Source: Brevibacterium pigmentatum
GTDB lineage: Bacteria; Actinomycetota; Actinomycetes; Actinomycetales; Brevibacteriaceae
Direction: 5' to 3'
Assembly: GCF_011617465.1 (NCBI RefSeq)
Contig: NZ_CP050153.1
Span: forward strand, 3,658,001 to 3,722,000
Length of the DNA: 64,000 nucleotides
Below the pieces are notes generated by a model. The model saw only the letters and a list, made by a program, of their open reading frames with translations. It ran no database searches and was not told the origin of the DNA. Position numbers and translations under genes: made by a program. Positions 15,466 through 24,449 of the stretch are shown in pieces. How positions within the stretch are numbered: the first letter of the stretch is position 1; each line of letters starts with the position of its first letter.

Positions 15466-17205
15466 TCAGCTCTGGGTGCCCTTGCTGTCGTCGTCCCGAT
15501 CATCGCCGGGCTCATCGCTGTCAGGGATATCTGCCGCATCCGCCCCGGACGCGCCTGAACCGCTCTCGTCGAGGCGGCGCTTCGCCTCATCGATATAGGC
15601 CTGCACATCGAAGCCGGTGGCCTTCTTCACCTCGTTTCCGATCCGGTCGAGATCGACGCCGCTGTCATCGAGGAAGGCCTTCGGGTCGAACCCGGCGCCT
15701 TTCGATCGCGGACCAGCAGACGCATCGTCTGCGACGACTCCGTCGACGACTTCGTCCGAGGCGAGGCCCGTCCCGGACGAACCACCTGGGGTGTTCCCGC
15801 CAGGACCGCCGTTTCCACCGGGCCCGCCCGAATCTTCACCGCTCGCGCCGGCTCCACCGGAGCTCTTCGCCTTGGCCACGAGGTCGGTGAGGTCGACACC
15901 GGTCGTTCCCCGCACGACTTCGAGGACCTGCGAGAGGTTGTTCGACACGGAGTTCGCGAGCTTCGACTCGCCATCGGTGGACACGATCGAGAGGTCCTTG
16001 ATGTTCGCGTACGGCGCGACGAGCTCGCCGGCCACGGTCGGCAGAACCTCGAGCACCTTCGACAGCACGGCCGCGTCGTTGAACTGCTTGTACGCCTCGG
16101 CCTGAGCCCTCAGCGCTTCGGCTTCGGCCTCACCGCGAGCACGGATCGCATCAGCTTCGGCTTCGCCTTCGAGGCGGATCGCTTCGGCGTCCTTCGAGCG
16201 GCGATGCAGTTCTGCGGCCGCCTCGGCCCGACCCTGCGCCTCGATCTCGTACGCACGGGCGTCGGCGGCGGCCTGCTGCCGGTAGCGTTCGGCGTCCGCG
16301 GGTCGGCGCACCTCGGCGTCGAGCTGTTCGGCACGCAGCTCCGCAGCTTCCTTCGCCACGATCCGGTCCTTCTCGAGCAGCTTCTGCTTCTCGGCCGCGG
16401 CGGCCAGCGGGCCGGCGTTGTCGGCAGTCGCCTGCCGCTGATCGGCCTCTTCCTTGAGCGCAGCGCGGCGCAGAGCCAGCTGCTGCTGCTGTTCGGCGAT
16501 CGCCTGATCGGTCAGCGCCTGCTGCTTCTGCGTCTCCTCGTTCTGCTGCGCCTGCTCGACGGCCGACGCACGGCCGGCGTTCGCCTCGGCGATGGCGGCG
16601 TTCTTCGCCACCTCGGCGGCCTGCGGGCGACCCCAGTCGCGCAGGTAGCTGCCTTCGTCCTCGACCGCCGAGATCTGGAACGTGTCGATGATGAGGCCCT
16701 GGTTGTTCATCGAGTGCGCGGATTCCTCCTGCACCTGCGCGGCGAAGGAGGCGCGGTCCTGGATGATCTGCTCGACGGTGAGCGTGCCGACCACGGCGCG
16801 CAGGGTACCCGAGAGGATCTCCTTCGAGTAGTGGTCGATCTGGTCCTGCTGGTCGAGGAAGCGCTGTGCGGCCTTGCGCACATCATCCTCGGTGCCGCCG
16901 ACTTTGACCTGGGCGACTCCGCGCAGACGCAGGGCGATGCCGTTGATGGAGATGCCGTCGATCTCGACGGAGATCTGCCGCGAGGACAGCGACAGGATGA
17001 ACGCCTTCTGCACGATCGGGTAGACGACCGAGCGGCCACCGATGACGATGCGGCCGGTCCCCGAGGCGCCCGAGGCGTTCCGGCCGGTGATGATGAGCGC
17101 CTCGGACGGTGAGGCGATCTTGTACGAGCGCAAGATCACGAACAGCGCGATCAGGATGATGATCACGAGGACGCCGATTCCTCCGGCGCCGAAGAGCAGG
17201 TCCAT
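15466..17205 (-). CDS. Flotillin-family (SPFH) membrane-scaffold protein
   Basis: 579 residues. One N-terminal helix (about residues 7-28) is followed by an SPFH/band-7 domain (to about residue 190) and a long Ala/Glu/Gln/Arg coiled coil (about residues 200-390), the flotillin domain with its EA-rich heptads. NIKDLSIVST near residue 410 is typical of bacterial FloT. A 160-residue Gly/Asp/Ser/Pro-rich acidic tail follows, longer than in FloT, and includes a paired F-D-x-x-A/F-hydrophobic pattern (GFDPKAFLDDSG and GFDVQAYIDEAK). Flotillins organise lipid microdomains. The start at 17205 has AAAGG in place; an in-frame ATG lies five codons upstream. No NfeD partner is nearby. Confidence 0.9.
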   Translation of the reverse strand: MDLLFGAGGIGVLVIIILIALFVILRSYKIASPSEALIITGRNASGASGTGRIVIGGRSVVYPIVQKAFILSLSSRQISVEIDGISINGIALRLRGVAQVKVGGTEDDVRKAAQRFLDQQDQIDHYSKEILSGTLRAVVGTLTVEQIIQDRASFAAQVQEESAHSMNNQGLIIDTFQISAVEDEGSYLRDWGRPQAAEVAKNAAIAEANAGRASAVEQAQQNEETQKQQALTDQAIAEQQQQLALRRAALKEEADQRQATADNAGPLAAAAEKQKLLEKDRIVAKEAAELRAEQLDAEVRRPADAERYRQQAAADARAYEIEAQGRAEAAAELHRRSKDAEAIRLEGEAEADAIRARGEAEAEALRAQAEAYKQFNDAAVLSKVLEVLPTVAGELVAPYANIKDLSIVSTDGESKLANSVSNNLSQVLEVVRGTTGVDLTDLVAKAKSSGGAGASGEDSGGPGGNGGPGGNTPGGSSGTGLASDEVVDGVVADDASAGPRSKGAGFDPKAFLDDSGVDLDRIGNEVKKATGFDVQAYIDEAKRRLDESGSGASGADAADIPDSDEPGDDRDDDSKGTQS

Positions 17206-17379
17206 CAGTGGGCCTTTCATCGCAGTGGGATGTGCCGACCGACCGATCGCCGGCCAGCCCCTTTCATCCTAGGCCAGCCCACTGCGTCGCAACAGGGCAG
17301 AAACTCGCCGAGGCGGCCGGCCCGGTCGTCTCTCGCGCGGCGATCGTCAGCCCTCGCCCCACCGGCGCAGTGATCAAGT

Positions 17380-17940
17380 TCACTTGCCCCATTCGCCGGG
17401 AGGGCCAGCCAGCAGCAGACCCGAGAAGACGAGGATGACGAAGATGATGCCCAGCCCGATGGCCAGCCAGGGGTTACGGATGCACCACGAGGTGAGCTTC
17501 TCGAACCAGGTCTGCGGGGTACGACCGTTACGGCCCAGACCCCAGTCGCCTTCAAGGGATCCAGTCTTCTCCACCGACCGCTCGAAGGGAATCGTGGCGT
17601 AGGGAATGATCGCCGACCCGAGGCCCGTGGCGATGCGCCGTTTGCTCCACTGCTGCGAGGCGCCGACGCCGATGACGGCGATGACGAAGCAGATGAAGAT
17701 GAAGCCGTGGATGCCTCCGCCGATCCGCACTCCCACCTCGGTGGTTTGGGTGACGTATTTGAGGAACATGCCGATCAGCAGCAGAGTCCAGGTGACGGTC
17801 TCGGCGATGGCGAAGAAGGTGAAGAAACGTTTGGGAGTCACAGAAGACCATTGTCCCTTGACGGGTTGGGCGTCAGCTGAAGACCGCCGCCGACTGAGCG
17901 GAATCGTCTCAGTCCGGAGTTCCACCAAGTCGGAGTCCAC
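17380..17940 (-). CDS. DUF3817 integral membrane protein
   Basis: 186 residues. About 35 polar N-terminal residues precede four hydrophobic helices. RFFTFFAIAETVTWTLLLIGMFLKY and GGGIHGFIFICFVIAVIGV are the characteristic DUF3817 segments. The C-terminal helix (WLAIGLGIIFVILVFSGLLL) ends in GPPGEWGK. The function of the family is unknown. A GTG at 17940 gives the full frame; a GTG 35 codons later, just before RFFTFF, would give the length usual in the family and could be the true start. It sits alone between two terminated units. Confidence 0.8.
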   Translation of the reverse strand: MDSDLVELRTETIPLSRRRSSADAQPVKGQWSSVTPKRFFTFFAIAETVTWTLLLIGMFLKYVTQTTEVGVRIGGGIHGFIFICFVIAVIGVGASQQWSKRRIATGLGSAIIPYATIPFERSVEKTGSLEGDWGLGRNGRTPQTWFEKLTSWCIRNPWLAIGLGIIFVILVFSGLLLAGPPGEWGK

Positions 17941-17968
17941 TCCCCCGGTCCAGTCAGGTCACGGACAC

Positions 17969-18013
17969 AACTGCGCGGGCCGGTGACCTCCTCGGTCACC
18001 GGCCCGCGCAGTT
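17969..18013 (-). terminator. Very long perfect hairpin after the M28 peptidase
   Basis: 20-base arms (first arm AACTGCGCGGGCCGGTGACC) pair perfectly around a 5-base loop, about 85 bases past the M28 stop and just upstream of the DUF3817 gene. Confidence 0.75.
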
Positions 18014-18021
18014 CGTGCCCC

Positions 18022-18077
18022 TCACCGAGACGGCGCGTCATCGTCGATCAGATCTCGACGAAGCTCCGCCTCGGTGA
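18022..18077 (-). terminator. Second nested hairpin at the M28 gene end
   Basis: Outer arms TCACCGAGACGG and CCGCCTCGGTGA pair with one mismatch, enclosing an inner 7-bp stem (TCGTCGA with TCGACGA). It again uses a variant of the CCGAGGCGG motif. Confidence 0.45.
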
Positions 18078-18094
18078 CGGTGTGATTCCTCTGC

Positions 18095-20212
18095 TCAGCC
18101 GCGGCGGCGGCGCGAACCCAGCGTCATCGCCAGACCGAGCGCGATGAGCGCTCCGGCCGACAGGATCAGCGGCAGGGCTTCGTTGCCGGTGCGCGGCAGG
18201 TCTCCTCCGCCGCCACCGTTGCCGCCGTCACCGGCTCCGGGTCCGTCACCCTCGGCGACAACTTCGAAGGATCCGGTCAGCGGGTCTCCGCCTTCGCAGT
18301 CGACGGTGACATCGTAGGTTCCGATGTAGCTGTCGACCATCGACTCGTCGAGTCCGCGGACTCCGAATCGAGCGGTGCCGTCGTCTCCGACCTCGGCGGT
18401 CTGTTCGAACGTCTCGATCTTCCCGTTGTTCGGGGTCACCGTCATCGTCGCCGTGGTGTCAGCAGTGCAGCCGGTGGCCGCGACCTGGACGCCCTTCTCA
18501 CTGACGAAGTCCGGTGCTTCGATCGTCTTCGGATCGATGCTCAGTGCTCGTTCGTCAGGAGCCTCGGTCGGCGTCTCCGTGGGCGGGTCTGTGGGATCCG
18601 TGGGCGGAGTCGTCGGTTCGGTCGGAGGATCCGTCGGCGCGTCGGTGAGGTCGTAGGCCAGCGTGTGGACGGCGAAGCCGATAGCGGGAGCGAAGATGTC
18701 GATGGACTCCTTGCTCACGTTCTCGATCGTGTCCGTGGGCTGGTGGTAGTTCGTGTCGTGCTTCTCACCGACGGTGCCGCCGAACATCTCGGCTTCCTCG
18801 GCGGTCTTCGTGCCGTCGGCACCGGAGAACAGGCCGCTGGCAGGGATGCCGTTGTCGATGAACGCCTGGTAGTCCGAGCGCCCGGAGAAGTCGGTGCCGA
18901 CGTTGGGCTGGTCGATATCGGCAAAGTAGTCGGTGAAGACCTTCTCGAGTTCGGCCGAGCCTTCGGGGACGTTGACGCCGTCGGGGATCGGCACATCGGA
19001 GCCGTCGGAGTCGAGCGTGCCGACGATGTAGTTGTCAGAGCCGATCATGTCGAAGTTCATGTACGACTTGACCTTGCTCAGCTCAGCATCGTCGAGGCTT
19101 GCGACGTACTCCGTCGACCCGACGAGTCCGACCTCTTCTGCGCCCCACCAGCCGAAGCGGATGGCGTTGTCGACCTCGGTCGGCTGTTCGGCGAGCGCTT
19201 CGGCCGAAGCAAGGAGTGCCGCAGATCCGGAGCCGTTGTCGTTGACGCCCGGGCCTTCTTCGACGCCGTCGAGGTGGGCACCGAACATCTGGACGTTGTC
19301 ATGGTCGCCGGCCTTGGTCTCGGCGATGACGTTCCACGTCTCCTTCGTGGTGAATTCGGTCTCGAGCGTGAAGTCGGCGGTCAGGGCCGCAGCTCCGGCG
19401 GCCGCGTCCTCTTCTGCAGCCGCATCCGCTTCATCGGCCTCTTCGGCCCCCTGGCCGAGCCCGGCCTCGGCGCCTGCCTGACTTCCGGCTTCGGTGCCTG
19501 CGGCTTCGACCTTCTCAAGGAGGTCAGTGCCGACGTTGTAGGTGACCGTCACCGTCGGGGCGCTGCCCTCCATGCGACCGCCGAGGGTGGCGTTGAGCTC
19601 TTCGTCGGGGTTGGCTTCATCGTTGTTGTAGATGATGACCGCCGCGGCACCGGCGTCGGTGGCGGCCTTGGTCTTGTCACCGAAGGCGCATTCGCCGCGG
19701 GACACGAGTACGAGCGCCCCTTCGGCGCTGTCATCGTAGTCGCTGGCCTGGCAGCCGAGCTGTCCGCCGGCGAAGTCGCTGTTGTCGTCATCGACCGGCA
19801 ACACGACGGGCAGATCGGTCAAAGGCCCGGTCGTACCCTCGGTGTATTCGGCGGTCGTGACCTTGACCTCTTCTCCGTCGACCTTGACGTCGACGGTGCC
19901 GAAGTCCTGGCTCTCGACGTCGAAGGCCTGACGCTTCACGTCGAACGCTCCGGTCGCCTCGAGGGTGGATTCGACGTATTCCACGGCTTCTTCGTAGCCG
20001 GGCGTGCCCAGCGCACGGTGACCTTCGTCCGCGTGCTTGGTGGAGATATCGGAGATCTTCTGCAGATGCTCCATCACAGCGTCACCGTTGACGCCCATAT
20101 CGGTGTGTTCTGTCGGTCCGGCGGTGCCCGCCGCCAATGCCGGGCTCACCCCGCCGAGGACCAGACCGGCCGTGGCGGTGACCGCCAGCCAGCTCTTCGT
20201 GCGCAACTTCAT
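18095..20212 (-). CDS. Cell-wall-anchored M28 aminopeptidase with PA domain
   Basis: 705 residues. A signal peptide ends near AAGTAGP (VLGGVSPALA). A PA domain (about residues 95-230, LGCQASDYDDS, SRGECAFGDKTKAATDAGAAAV) precedes the M28 zinc-peptidase domain. Zinc ligands appear in MFGAHLDGV, GVNDNGSGSAALL, GWWGAEEVGL, NFDMIGSDN and YHQPTDT. A Thr/Pro-rich spacer, an immunoglobulin-like domain (IDPKTIEAPDF to GSFEVV) and LPRTG plus helix plus RRRR follow, predicting sortase anchoring. An acidic Ala-rich insert divides PA and M28. It would trim peptides at the cell surface. GAAAGGA precedes the ATG. Confidence 0.92.
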   Translation of the reverse strand: MKLRTKSWLAVTATAGLVLGGVSPALAAGTAGPTEHTDMGVNGDAVMEHLQKISDISTKHADEGHRALGTPGYEEAVEYVESTLEATGAFDVKRQAFDVESQDFGTVDVKVDGEEVKVTTAEYTEGTTGPLTDLPVVLPVDDDNSDFAGGQLGCQASDYDDSAEGALVLVSRGECAFGDKTKAATDAGAAAVIIYNNDEANPDEELNATLGGRMEGSAPTVTVTYNVGTDLLEKVEAAGTEAGSQAGAEAGLGQGAEEADEADAAAEEDAAAGAAALTADFTLETEFTTKETWNVIAETKAGDHDNVQMFGAHLDGVEEGPGVNDNGSGSAALLASAEALAEQPTEVDNAIRFGWWGAEEVGLVGSTEYVASLDDAELSKVKSYMNFDMIGSDNYIVGTLDSDGSDVPIPDGVNVPEGSAELEKVFTDYFADIDQPNVGTDFSGRSDYQAFIDNGIPASGLFSGADGTKTAEEAEMFGGTVGEKHDTNYHQPTDTIENVSKESIDIFAPAIGFAVHTLAYDLTDAPTDPPTEPTTPPTDPTDPPTETPTEAPDERALSIDPKTIEAPDFVSEKGVQVAATGCTADTTATMTVTPNNGKIETFEQTAEVGDDGTARFGVRGLDESMVDSYIGTYDVTVDCEGGDPLTGSFEVVAEGDGPGAGDGGNGGGGGDLPRTGNEALPLILSAGALIALGLAMTLGSRRRRG

Positions 20213-20626
20213 GGAGTTCCTTTCGTTCCTTTGTCTGTGTCCAGAGGAATCGCACATGACGGCGCACCGGAAGCGACCGCCACGGCATGACTGCTCGTCC
20301 ATACCGGTGTCGGCCTCTTTACAGCTGCGCTTGCGGGGAAGCTCGATTCTGACGCTTCGCTATGACTCGTCATTGGTAACGAATCACATGCTTCTATAAC
20401 GAAACGGTGACACAACTCACATTGGTCATTAATCTAACGCACCACAGCCGGCTTTAAGGTTACGAATTGATAACAACCGGTCACTGATTGGTTTCGCATG
20501 CGCGGACTGCCTGCGGTCCGCATGCGGATTCTCTGCGGTCGCCGCGTCCGCACCGACGGTCGCTCCCACCGCTCTCCCCCACCCCACCCCGTGCCGAAAC
20601 CACACCACCGGATTAGACTTGGACCA
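20213..20626. other. Gene-free divergent promoter region
   Basis: 414 bases separate the M28 and VIT1 genes. Positions 20330-20490 are AT-rich. TAACGAA occurs at 20377-20383 and 20397-20403 (20 bases apart) and TTACGAA at 20460-20466, a possible activator or repressor array for the M28 gene. No open frame is credible. Confidence 0.5.
20614..20619 (+). promoter_or_regulatory. -10 box of leaderless promoter for the VIT1 gene
   Basis: TAGACT ends 7 bases before the GTG at 20627, with no Shine-Dalgarno. This decides the start against a longer upstream frame. Confidence 0.5.
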
Positions 20627-21730
20627 GTGACGACCCATGACTCCGCAGGAGGGACTCCGCCCGCCTCCCCCGACAGACGGACCATTCGCCGCTGGCAGCG
20701 CTACCTCGCCAACGAAAGGCTCGAGGAGCGCGTGTATCGCAACCTCGCAGAACGCCGCAAGGGCGAGGACCGTGAGATCCTGCTCAGCCTCGCCGCCGCG
20801 GAATCCCGACACCAGGAGCACTGGATCACTCTGCTCGGCGAACACGCGGAGAAGCGCCGTTCCGCCGACCTCCTCACACGCTGCCTGGCTTTCCTCGGAG
20901 GCATGTTCGGCTCCGTGTTCGTCCTCGCCCTTGCTCAGCAGTCCGAGACGAGCTCGCCGTACGACGAAGAGGAAGCCGCCTCCGCCGAGATGGCCGCCGA
21001 TGAGCGCATCCACGCCGAGGTGGTCCGTGCCCTGGCCGCCCGTTCCCGCGCCCGCCTGTCGGGGAACTTCCGCGCCGCCGTCTTCGGTGCCAACGACGGC
21101 TTGGTCTCGAACCTCGCACTTGTCCTCGGTGTCGGCGCGGCTGGAGTCTCGAACACCGTCATCCTGCTGACCGGCGTGTCCGGACTGCTCGCCGGAGCCC
21201 TGTCGATGGGCGCGGGCGAGTACATCTCGGTGCGCTCCCAGCGCGAACTCCTCGACGCCTCCACCCCCGACCCCGAATCCCGGCACGCTCTGGCCGATCT
21301 CAACATCGACGCCAACGAGCTCGCCCTCGTTTTCCGCGCCCGCGGAATGGAAGCCCGCGAGGCCGAGGCCCGCGCGCACCGCACCATCGCGGCGGCGAAG
21401 AACAAACAGGCACCGAGGCTGCCGAACCTCGACTCCGAAGTCGACCGCGACGAACTGGGCACCGGCCTCGGCGCCGCGCTGTCGAGCTTCTGCTTCTTCT
21501 CCTCCGGCGCACTCATCCCGATCCTGCCGTATATCTTCGGCATGTCCGGACTGCCCGCCGTGTTCCTGTCCGCCGGCCTCGTTGGCATCGCGCTGCTGTT
21601 CACCGGCGGCGTCGTCGGCCTGCTCTCCGGCAAATCGCCCGGCCCCCGCGCCCTGCGCCAACTCGGCATCGGCTTCGGTGCCGCCGCCGTGACCTACGCC
21701 CTCGGTCTGCTCTTCGGAGGCACCGCATGA
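20627..21730 (+). CDS. Ferritin-like/VIT1-family metal transporter
   Basis: 367 residues from a leaderless GTG. Residues 15-120 form a rubrerythrin/ferritin-like helical domain (RYLANERLEERVYRNLAE, AAAESRHQEHW with Glu and E-x-x-H metal ligands). The C-terminal half is a VIT1/CCC1 transporter (FGANDGLVSNLALVLGVGAAG, SMGAGEYISVRSQRE). Proteins of this fused type move iron or manganese across the membrane, with the ferritin-like part handling ferrous iron in the cytoplasm. The gene overlaps pabC by 4 bases, a coupling without obvious metabolic logic. Confidence 0.88.
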   Translation: MTTHDSAGGTPPASPDRRTIRRWQRYLANERLEERVYRNLAERRKGEDREILLSLAAAESRHQEHWITLLGEHAEKRRSADLLTRCLAFLGGMFGSVFVLALAQQSETSSPYDEEEAASAEMAADERIHAEVVRALAARSRARLSGNFRAAVFGANDGLVSNLALVLGVGAAGVSNTVILLTGVSGLLAGALSMGAGEYISVRSQRELLDASTPDPESRHALADLNIDANELALVFRARGMEAREAEARAHRTIAAAKNKQAPRLPNLDSEVDRDELGTGLGAALSSFCFFSSGALIPILPYIFGMSGLPAVFLSAGLVGIALLFTGGVVGLLSGKSPGPRALRQLGIGFGAAAVTYALGLLFGGTA

Positions 21731-22614
21731 CCGACCTGCTCATCCTCGTCGACCCGGAATCCGGCACGTTCGTGCTCACCGATCTGCGTGCCGCCCAGCT
21801 GCCCGTCACTGATCTCTCCGCTCATCGCGGGGACGGCATCTTCGAAACCGTGCTGGTGAGCATGGGTGCGCAGGGTGCCACCGTGGTGTCGCGGGAACGG
21901 CACTTCACCCGGTTCCGCGCTTCCGCCTCGGCGCTGGATCTGCCCGATCCGGACCAAGGACTGTGGGATCGGGTCATCGATTCCCTCATCGCCGAGGTGG
22001 CCGCCGCCGACCCCGAGAACGTCGAATTCGGGATCCGCTACGCCCTCTCCCGCGGGGAGCAGGGTGCGGACGGGCAGTTCCGACCCCGCGGGTGGGCCTT
22101 CCCCGTCCCCGTCGACGACCACATCCGTACAGCCCGAAAGCAGGGGGTCACCGCCGTCAGCCTCGACCGCGGATTCGACGCCTATATCGGCAGCAAGGCT
22201 CCGTGGCTGCTCATCGGCGCAAAGACTCTGTCCTATGCGGTCAATCAAGCCGCCGGCCGTTATGCCTCGGCGAACAACGCCGATGAGGCCCTGTTCGTCT
22301 CCCACGACGGAATCGTGCTAGAAGGGCCGACCGCAAATCTCATCATCCGCCGAGGCGACCGACTCCTCACGCCGAATCCGGACGCAGGTCTGCTGTCGGG
22401 AACGACGCAGCGTCTGATCTTCGATCATGCGGAGGAACTGGGCCTGAGCGCCGAATATGCCGACCTGCGCCTCGACGACGTCAAGGCGGCGGATGCGGCG
22501 TGGTACGTCTCGTCGATGCGCACGGCGGTCGCGCTGCGCGAACTCGACGGGAACGCGATCTCTGTCGATGAGGATCTGACCGACCGGTTCCAGGAGATCA
22601 TCCGCGGACGGTGA
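21727..22614 (+). CDS. pabC: Aminodeoxychorismate lyase-like class IV aminotransferase
   Basis: 295 residues. The fold-type IV PLP pattern is clear: HRGDGIFETVLV near the start, the Lys in LIGAKTLSYAVN as Schiff base, NADEALFVSHDGIVLEGPTANLII for the phosphate and substrate loop, and LLSGTTQRLI for the PLP phosphate. PabC cleaves 4-amino-4-deoxychorismate to p-aminobenzoate and pyruvate for folate synthesis; branched-chain or D-amino-acid aminotransferases share the fold. The ATG overlaps the VIT1 stop (ATGA). PabA and PabB are not in the window. Confidence 0.8.
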   Translation: MTDLLILVDPESGTFVLTDLRAAQLPVTDLSAHRGDGIFETVLVSMGAQGATVVSRERHFTRFRASASALDLPDPDQGLWDRVIDSLIAEVAAADPENVEFGIRYALSRGEQGADGQFRPRGWAFPVPVDDHIRTARKQGVTAVSLDRGFDAYIGSKAPWLLIGAKTLSYAVNQAAGRYASANNADEALFVSHDGIVLEGPTANLIIRRGDRLLTPNPDAGLLSGTTQRLIFDHAEELGLSAEYADLRLDDVKAADAAWYVSSMRTAVALRELDGNAISVDEDLTDRFQEIIRGR

Positions 22615-22682
22615 CGCACCGAGGAGTTTGTGGGGATGACACGCCCTCGACCGTCCAGTCTCCGGGTGCTGTCGGGGATGCG

Positions 22683-22711
22683 CTGCCCCGAGCTCTTCAG
22701 GCTCGGGGCAG
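22683..22711. terminator. Hairpin between pabC and the small membrane gene
   Basis: 11-bp perfect stem (CTGCCCCGAGC with GCTCGGGGCAG) and 7-base loop. It overlaps the last codons of the minus-strand gene at 22697-22897, so it can serve both directions. Confidence 0.6.
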
Positions 22712-22897
22712 AGCGTCGGCGGGTTTCGCCGAGGGGAGAGTGAAGGCGAGAACGAGCCCGAGGATGCAGGCGGCGCAGCTGATCAGCCACACCGGCCAGA
22801 AGACGCCGGACAATCCCGGCAGCAGCGCAAGCAGGAATCCGAGGGCGCCACAGACGAACAGTCCGGTGACGACGCGCGTCTTCCACTTCCTCAGCAT
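22697..22897 (-). CDS. Small two-helix membrane protein
   Basis: 66 residues. A basic start (LRKWKTRVV) leads to two hydrophobic helices at about residues 10-29 and 33-53, then a short polar tail. An AAAGG Shine-Dalgarno stands 8 bases before the ATG. It is similar in style to small actinobacterial integral proteins of unknown role. The gene is convergent with pabC and its end forms part of the hairpin. Confidence 0.6.
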   Translation of the reverse strand: MLRKWKTRVVTGLFVCGALGFLLALLPGLSGVFWPVWLISCAACILGLVLAFTLPSAKPADALPRA

Positions 22898-23144
22898 CGT
22901 GTGCCTTTCTCTTCACGTTTCGGCCCAGACCTTCCCTTGCCCGACCGAAGCGTGCTCTTACGCTATCTCCCCCGGCCTGCCCCGCACATCCCCCAAAAGT
23001 ATGAAATGAGCGAACTTTCTCGACCTCGTTCGATCGCTGATGGCCTCGCACGCATCGTCCTGCGTTAGTGTTGTCTTCGACGGAATACTTTCCCGCGGCT
23101 CGTCGGAGTCGAGGGACGTGAGGTTCAAAGGAAAGGACACGAGC

Positions 23145-23444
23145 ATGGGAAAGCTCGCTTGGCAGATCATCGGCGTGGGAGCGCCCATCGCAGCCGCATT
23201 CGTCGCTCGCAAGACCCTGACCTTCGCGTGGGAGAAGTCGACGAAGCGCCCGGCGCCGTCGAACCCCGTCGATGACGAGATCTCGATGTCCGAGGCTCTG
23301 GCCTGGACGATCGTCTCCGGCGTCGGTGTGGCCGTGGCTCAGCTCGTCGTTCAGCGCATCGCCGCGAACACCGTGCGCAACAGCTTCGGCGAGGAAGCCC
23401 TGCCGAAGAAGTTCCGCAAGCAGATCGAAGAGATGACCGATTGA
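23145..23444 (+). CDS. DUF4235 membrane-associated protein
   Basis: 99 residues. KLAWQIIGVGAPIAAAFVARK begins the protein, followed by a polar middle (WEKSTKRPAPSNPVDDE) and a second hydrophobic helix (EALAWTIVSGVGVAVAQLVVQR), then a charged tail. This arrangement matches DUF4235, common in actinomycetes and of unknown function. The frame runs further upstream but the ATG at 23145 has AAGGAAAGG in position. Confidence 0.8.
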   Translation: MGKLAWQIIGVGAPIAAAFVARKTLTFAWEKSTKRPAPSNPVDDEISMSEALAWTIVSGVGVAVAQLVVQRIAANTVRNSFGEEALPKKFRKQIEEMTD

Positions 23445-23468
23445 TCCTCCGCTGATCTCCAGCATCGA

Positions 23469-23502
23469 GACGGCCCGCGAAGCACTTGCTTCGCGGGCCG
23501 TC
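23469..23502. terminator. Bidirectional hairpin between the DUF4235 gene and aroD
   Basis: 14-bp perfect stem (GACGGCCCGCGAAG with its complement) and a 6-base loop, 25 bases after one stop and 27 bases after the other. Confidence 0.75.
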
Positions 23503-23528
23503 AGTCTGTCAGCTGCCTGTCGGCGGGG

Positions 23529-24401
23529 TCAGCCGGTGACGCGGTCGAGGATCTCGGCGAGGACCACGGCGTCGATCTGCCCCGGTGCCGAGGCCTGACC
23601 GATCTGCGCGAATGTTGCGCAGCTGCCGAAGTCGGCACCCATGATCCGGCTCGTCCGCCCCAGAGGTCCCATCGAGATCCCGAGCACGGGATGCGCCGCG
23701 GAGACATCCGCCGCAGCGGTCGCCTCGAGGAGACGCAGCACGTCGGCCGGCTCCTGCGGCATCATCGCCACCTTGGCCACATCCGCACCGGCCTCGCTCA
23801 TCGCGGCGAACGTCCTCAGCAGGCGGTCGGCGGAGTCCGTGGCCTCGAAATTGTGGTGCGAGGCGACGACGGGTACGCCCGATTCCCGCGCCGAGGCGAT
23901 GAGGGAGTCCGAATCCGCCCGGTCGATCTCGACGTCGACGGCGACGGGAACGCCCGATGCCCCGCTGCCCGGAATACCCGACGCTGCGGCGACGGCCACG
24001 GCATCAGCGTCGGCAGCAGTGCCGTCCCCCACCCCGACTTCGGCAATGCCCGCGATCAGCGCCCGCACCGCCTCGGCGTAGTCGTCTTCCGTGATCTCCA
24101 CCTGCCCGCCTTCGAATCCGGTGCGCACGGTCACGAGGATCGGCAGCCCCGCTGTGAGTGCACGGGGAAGCAGTCGAAGGGCTGCCTCCGCGCGGGTGAG
24201 CGCAGAACCGGAACCGGCGGCGAGCAGCGGATCGATGCGCCATTCGACGGCATCGACGATCCCGGTCGCGGCGGCCGCGGCACAATCGGCGGCGAGCCTC
24301 TCGGCATCGATCGCCTGGGTGGGCACGATGACGGCCGGTCGGCCGGGATTGCGCGCGGCAGGCGAACCTGCGGCAGGATTGAGGAACGGCAATGATTTCA
24401 T
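23529..24401 (-). CDS. aroD: Type I 3-dehydroquinate dehydratase
   Basis: 290 residues. The class I barrel motifs are all present: VEWRID (Glu53, Arg55), ILVTVRT, VVASHHNFE with the catalytic His, DVAKVAMMPQ with the Schiff-base Lys, and GISMGPLGRTSR for substrate carboxylate binding. It dehydrates 3-dehydroquinate in the shikimate pathway, or works in quinate catabolism. A Gly/Ala-rich insert of about 30 residues after IAEVGVG is unusual for the roughly 250-residue family. The ATG is leaderless. Many actinomycetes use type II enzymes, so this may be a second or catabolic copy. Confidence 0.9.
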   Translation of the reverse strand: MKSLPFLNPAAGSPAARNPGRPAVIVPTQAIDAERLAADCAAAAATGIVDAVEWRIDPLLAAGSGSALTRAEAALRLLPRALTAGLPILVTVRTGFEGGQVEITEDDYAEAVRALIAGIAEVGVGDGTAADADAVAVAAASGIPGSGASGVPVAVDVEIDRADSDSLIASARESGVPVVASHHNFEATDSADRLLRTFAAMSEAGADVAKVAMMPQEPADVLRLLEATAAADVSAAHPVLGISMGPLGRTSRIMGADFGSCATFAQIGQASAPGQIDAVVLAEILDRVTG

Positions 24402-24407
24402 TTCTCA

Positions 24408-24413
24408 AGCGTA
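24408..24413 (-). promoter_or_regulatory. -10 box of leaderless promoter for aroD
   Basis: TACGCT on the minus strand ends 6 bases before the ATG at 24401. Confidence 0.5.
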
Positions 24414-24449
24414 GGCGGTGACGCGGAGCGCGCGGGCAGGAGGACACGG

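Noticed and set aside
18665..20290. 541-codon frame opposite the M28 peptidase
   Set aside because: Antisense shadow; the minus strand has signal peptide, zinc ligands and anchor in one frame.
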